Below are positions 60,601-64,000 of a stretch of DNA of 64,000 nt, piece after piece (position 1 is the stretch's first letter; every line of letters starts with the position of its first letter). The notes beneath the pieces are model-generated. The model was not told the origin of the DNA. It saw nothing but the letters and a program-made list of their open reading frames with translations, and did not search any database. The stretch comes from Isoperla grammatica (lineage: Eukaryota > Arthropoda > Insecta > Plecoptera > Perlodidae). The stretch lies in NCBI GenBank assembly GCA_945910005.1, contig OX246743.1, forward strand, positions 47,987,637 through 48,051,636. Direction: 5' to 3'. A program made the position numbers and the translations under genes.

Positions 60601-63600
60601 TCCCTTCTAGACCCGTATCAAGTATATGTTGGGTAGCCCACTATTGGACTATGTTATATGTATTCTATATCTGCAACAGGATCGAGGTCCCTTCTAGACC
60701 CGTATCAAGTATATGTTGGGTAGCCCACTATTGGACTATGTTATATGTATTCTATATCTGCAACAGGATCGAGGTCCCTCCTAGACCCGTATCAAGTATA
60801 TGTTGGGTAGCCCACTATTGGACTATATCATATGTATTCTATATCTGTTACAGGATCGAGGTCCCTTCTAGACCCGTATCAAGTATATGTTGGGTAGCCC
60901 ACTATTGGACTATGTTATATGTATTCTATATCTGCAACAGGATCGAGGTCCCTTCTAGACCCGTACCAAGTATATGTTGGGTAGTCCACTATTGGACTAT
61001 GTTATATGTATTCTATATCTGCAACAGGATCGAGGTCCCTTCTAGACCCGTATCAAGTATATGTTGGGTAGCCCACTATTGGACTATGTTATATGTATTC
61101 TATATCTGCAACAGGATCGAGGTCCTTTCTAGACCCGTACCAAGTTCATGTTGGGTAGTCCACTATTGGACTATGTTATATGTATTCTATATCTGCAACA
61201 GGATCGAGGTCCCTGCTAGACCCGTACCAAGTATATGTTGGGTAGCCCACTATTGGACTATGTTATATGTATTCTATATCTGCAACAGGATCGAGGTCCC
61301 TCCTAGACCCGTATCAAGTATATGTTGGGTAGCCCACTATTGGACTATGTTATATGTATTCTATATCTGCAACAGGATCGAGTTCCCTTCTAGACCCGTA
61401 TCAAGTATATGTTGGGTAGCCCACTATTGGACTATGTTATATGTATTCTATATCTGCAACAGGATCGAGGTCCCTTCTAGACCCGTATCAAGTATATGTT
61501 GGGTAGCCCACTATTGGACTATGTTATATGTATTCTATATCTGCAACAGGATCGAGGTCCCTCCTAGACCCATATCAAGTATATGTTGGGTAGCCCACTA
61601 TTGGACTATGTTATATGTATTCTATATCTGCAACAGGATCGAGGTCCTTTCTAGACCCGTATCAAGTATATGTTGGGTAGCCCACTATTGGACTATGTTA
61701 TATGTATTCTATATCTGCAACAGGATCGAGGTCCCTTCTAGACCCGTATCAAGTATATGCTGGGTAGCCCACTATTGGACTATGTTATATGTATTCTATA
61801 TCTGCAACAGGATCGAGTTCCCTCCTAGACCCGTATCAAGTATATGTTGGGAAGCCCACTATTGGACTATGTTATATGTATTCTATATCTGCAACAGGAT
61901 CGAGGTCCCTTCTAGACCCGTATCAAGTATATGTTGGGTAGCCCACTATTGGACTATGTTATATGTATTTTATATCTGCAACAGGATCGAGGTCCCTTCT
62001 AGACCCGTATCAAGTATATGTTGGGTAGCCCACTATTGGACTATGTTATATGTATTCTATATCTGCAACAGGATCGAGGTCCCTTCTAGACCCGTATCAA
62101 GTATATGTTAGGTAGCCCACTATTGGACTATGTTATATGTATTCTATATCTGCAACAGGATCGAGGTCCCTTCTAGACCCGTATCAAGTATATGTTGGGT
62201 AGCCCACTATTGGACTATGTTATATGTATTCTATATCTGCAACAGGATCGAGGTCCCTCCTAGACCCGTATCAAGTATATGTTGGGTAGCCCACTATTGG
62301 ACTATGTTATATGTATTCTATATCTGCAACAGGATCGAGGTCCCTTCTAGACCCGTATCAAGTATATGTTGGGTAGCCCACTATTGGACTATGTTATATG
62401 TATTCTATATCTGCAACAGGATCGAGGTCCCTTCTAGACCCGTATCAAGTATATGTTGGGTAGCCCACTATTGGACTATGTTATATGTATTCTATATCTG
62501 CAACAGGATCGAGGTCCCTTCTAGACCCGTATCAAGTATATGTTGGGTAGCCCACTATTGGACTATGTTATATGTATTCTATATCTGCAACAGGATCGAG
62601 GTCCCTTCTAGACCCGTATCAAGTATATGTTGGGTAGCCCACTATTGGACTATGTTATATGTATTCTATATCTGCATTAGGATCGAGGTCCCTTCTAGTC
62701 CCGTATCAAGTATATGTTGGGTAGCCCACTATTGGACTATGTTATATGTATTCTATATCTGCAACAGGATCGAGGTGCCTTCTAGACCCGTATCAAGTAT
62801 ATGTTGGGTAGCCCACTATTGGACTATGTTTTATGTATTCTATATCTGCAACAGGATCGAGGTCCCTTCTAGACCCGTATCAAGTATATGTTGGGTAGCC
62901 CACTATTGGACTATGTTATATGTATTCTATATCTGCAACAGGATCGAGGTCCCTTCTAGATCCGTATCAAGTATATGTTGGGTAGCCCACTATTGGACTA
63001 TGTTATATGTATTCTATATCTGCAACAGGATCGAGGTCCCTTCTAGACCCGTATCAAGTATATGTTGGGTAGCCCACTATTGGACTATGTTATATGTATT
63101 CTATATCTGCAACAGGATCGAGGTCCCTTCTAGACCCGTATCAAGTATATGTTGGGTAGCCCACTATTGGACTATGTTATATGTATTCTATATCTGCAAC
63201 AGGATCGAGGTCCCTTCTAGACCCGTATCAAGTATATGTTGGGTAGCCCACTATTGGACTATGTTATATGTATTCTATATCTGCAACAGGATCGAGGTCC
63301 CTTCTAGACCCGTATCAAGTATATGTTGGGTAGCCCACTATTGGACTATGTTATATGTATTCTATATCTGCAACAGGATCGAGGTCCCTTCTAGACCCGT
63401 ATCAAGTATATGCTGGGTAGCCCACTATTGGACTATGTTATATGTATTCTATATCTGCAACAGGATCGAGGTCCTTCCTTGACCCGTATCAAGTATATGT
63501 TGGGTAGCCCTTATTGGACTATGTTATATGTATTCTATATCTGCAACAGGATCGAGGTCCCTTCTAGACCCGTATCAAGTATATGTTGGGTAGCCCACTA

Positions 63601-63879
63601 TTGGACTAGGTTATATGTATTCTATATCTGCAACAGGATCGAGGTCCCTTCTAGACCCGTATCAAGTATATGTTGGGTAGCCCACTATTGGTTTATGTTA
63701 TATGTATTCTATATCTGCAACAGGATCGAGGTCCCTTCTAGACCCGTATCAAGTATATGTTGGGTAGCCCACTATTGGACTATGTTATATGTATTCTATA
63801 TCTGCAACAGGATCGAGGTCCCTTCTAGATCCGTATCAAGTATATGTTGGGTAGCCCACTATTGGACTATGTTATATGT
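51695..63879. repeat. Minisatellite array 6: 87-bp units
   Basis: About 140 head-to-tail units of 87 bp. Each contains TATGTTATATGTATTCTATA, TCTGCAACAGGATCGAGGTC, CCTTCTAGACCCGTATCAAG, and TTGGGTAGCCCACTATTGGA. The 29-codon period gives long plus-strand frames that are artefacts. Shared private variants show block duplications. Markers near 56,238, 56,645, 57,148 and 57,301 recur about 2,435 bp later (28 units). Markers near 54,067, 54,167, 54,350 and 55,080 recur about 8,610 bp later (99 units). Confidence 0.96.
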
Positions 63880-64000
63880 GTGGCGGATTGCCAGGCGGTG
63901 GGTCCGCAACAATCAAAGAAGAAAAAATCAATGTTTGGCTATTCAGTTTTGTAACCAGGGGCTGAGAAACATACATGACAATAAATTTGGTTCTATATAA
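63880..64000 (+). other. Unique sequence after array 6
   Basis: About 120 bp of non-repeat DNA begins GTGGCGGATTGCCAGGCGGT. I do not recognise it. The window ends here, so its context is unknown. Confidence 0.6.

Noticed and set aside
51687..63482. Many long plus-strand open frames with a 29-residue repeat
   Set aside because: The 87-bp unit is 29 codons and open by chance. Frames break wherever a unit loses a base, with no sign of selection for frame.
32556..63879. Telomeric or rDNA identity of the large arrays
   Set aside because: No telomere-type short repeat (such as TTAGG) and no ribosomal sequence is visible in the units.

Overview
The window is from a eukaryotic, intron-bearing and AT-rich genome, most likely an arthropod and plausibly an insect. 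The evidence is the 3' half of a cAMP-dependent protein kinase type I regulatory subunit gene (PKA-RI), whose sequence reads like the arthropod version of this protein, together with hAT-like DNA transposons, a Penelope-like retroelement and non-LTR retroelement debris. There is no operon structure and no prokaryotic feature.

Positions 1-22,500 hold the PKA-RI gene on the + strand. Five coding exons can be read with consistent splice phases: 5975-6178, 8314-8533, 14727-14930, 16452-16539 and 21646-21730 (stop). They give both cyclic-nucleotide-binding domains and the native C-terminus. The dimerisation/docking domain and the pseudosubstrate lie upstream, outside the window.

The striking feature is that two introns of this gene contain multi-kilobase minisatellites built from the gene's own exon-intron junctions. 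Array 1 (1-5428) repeats the last 51 nt of the preceding exon (the residues just before KVVPKDYK) plus 8 or 12 nt of intron, so every unit carries a copy of the 5' splice site. Array 2 (about 9063-14726) repeats the 3' splice site and first 19 nt of the exon at 14727, so each of about 110 units carries a copy of the acceptor. CNB domain A therefore lies between one array of about 88 copied donors and another of about 111 copied acceptors.

Later introns hold transposons: a 625-bp hAT-type element with perfect ends and an 8-bp target duplication, and a hAT-like element interrupted by a 5'-truncated Penelope-like element with an intact reverse transcriptase/GIY-YIG reading frame. The last intron also holds small hAT-like ends and a non-LTR retrotransposon tail.

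Positions 22,500-32,560 are mostly non-coding. They contain hAT-like elements (one with a CGGBP1-like zinc-finger reading frame), an RNase H fragment, a 2-kb minisatellite of palindromic units, and small hairpin elements. From about 32,560 to 63,880 three unrelated minisatellites (80, 90 and 87 bp units) abut with essentially no unique DNA between them. About 70% of the window is tandem array. The very long open frames in these arrays come from unit lengths divisible by three, and I do not regard them as genes.
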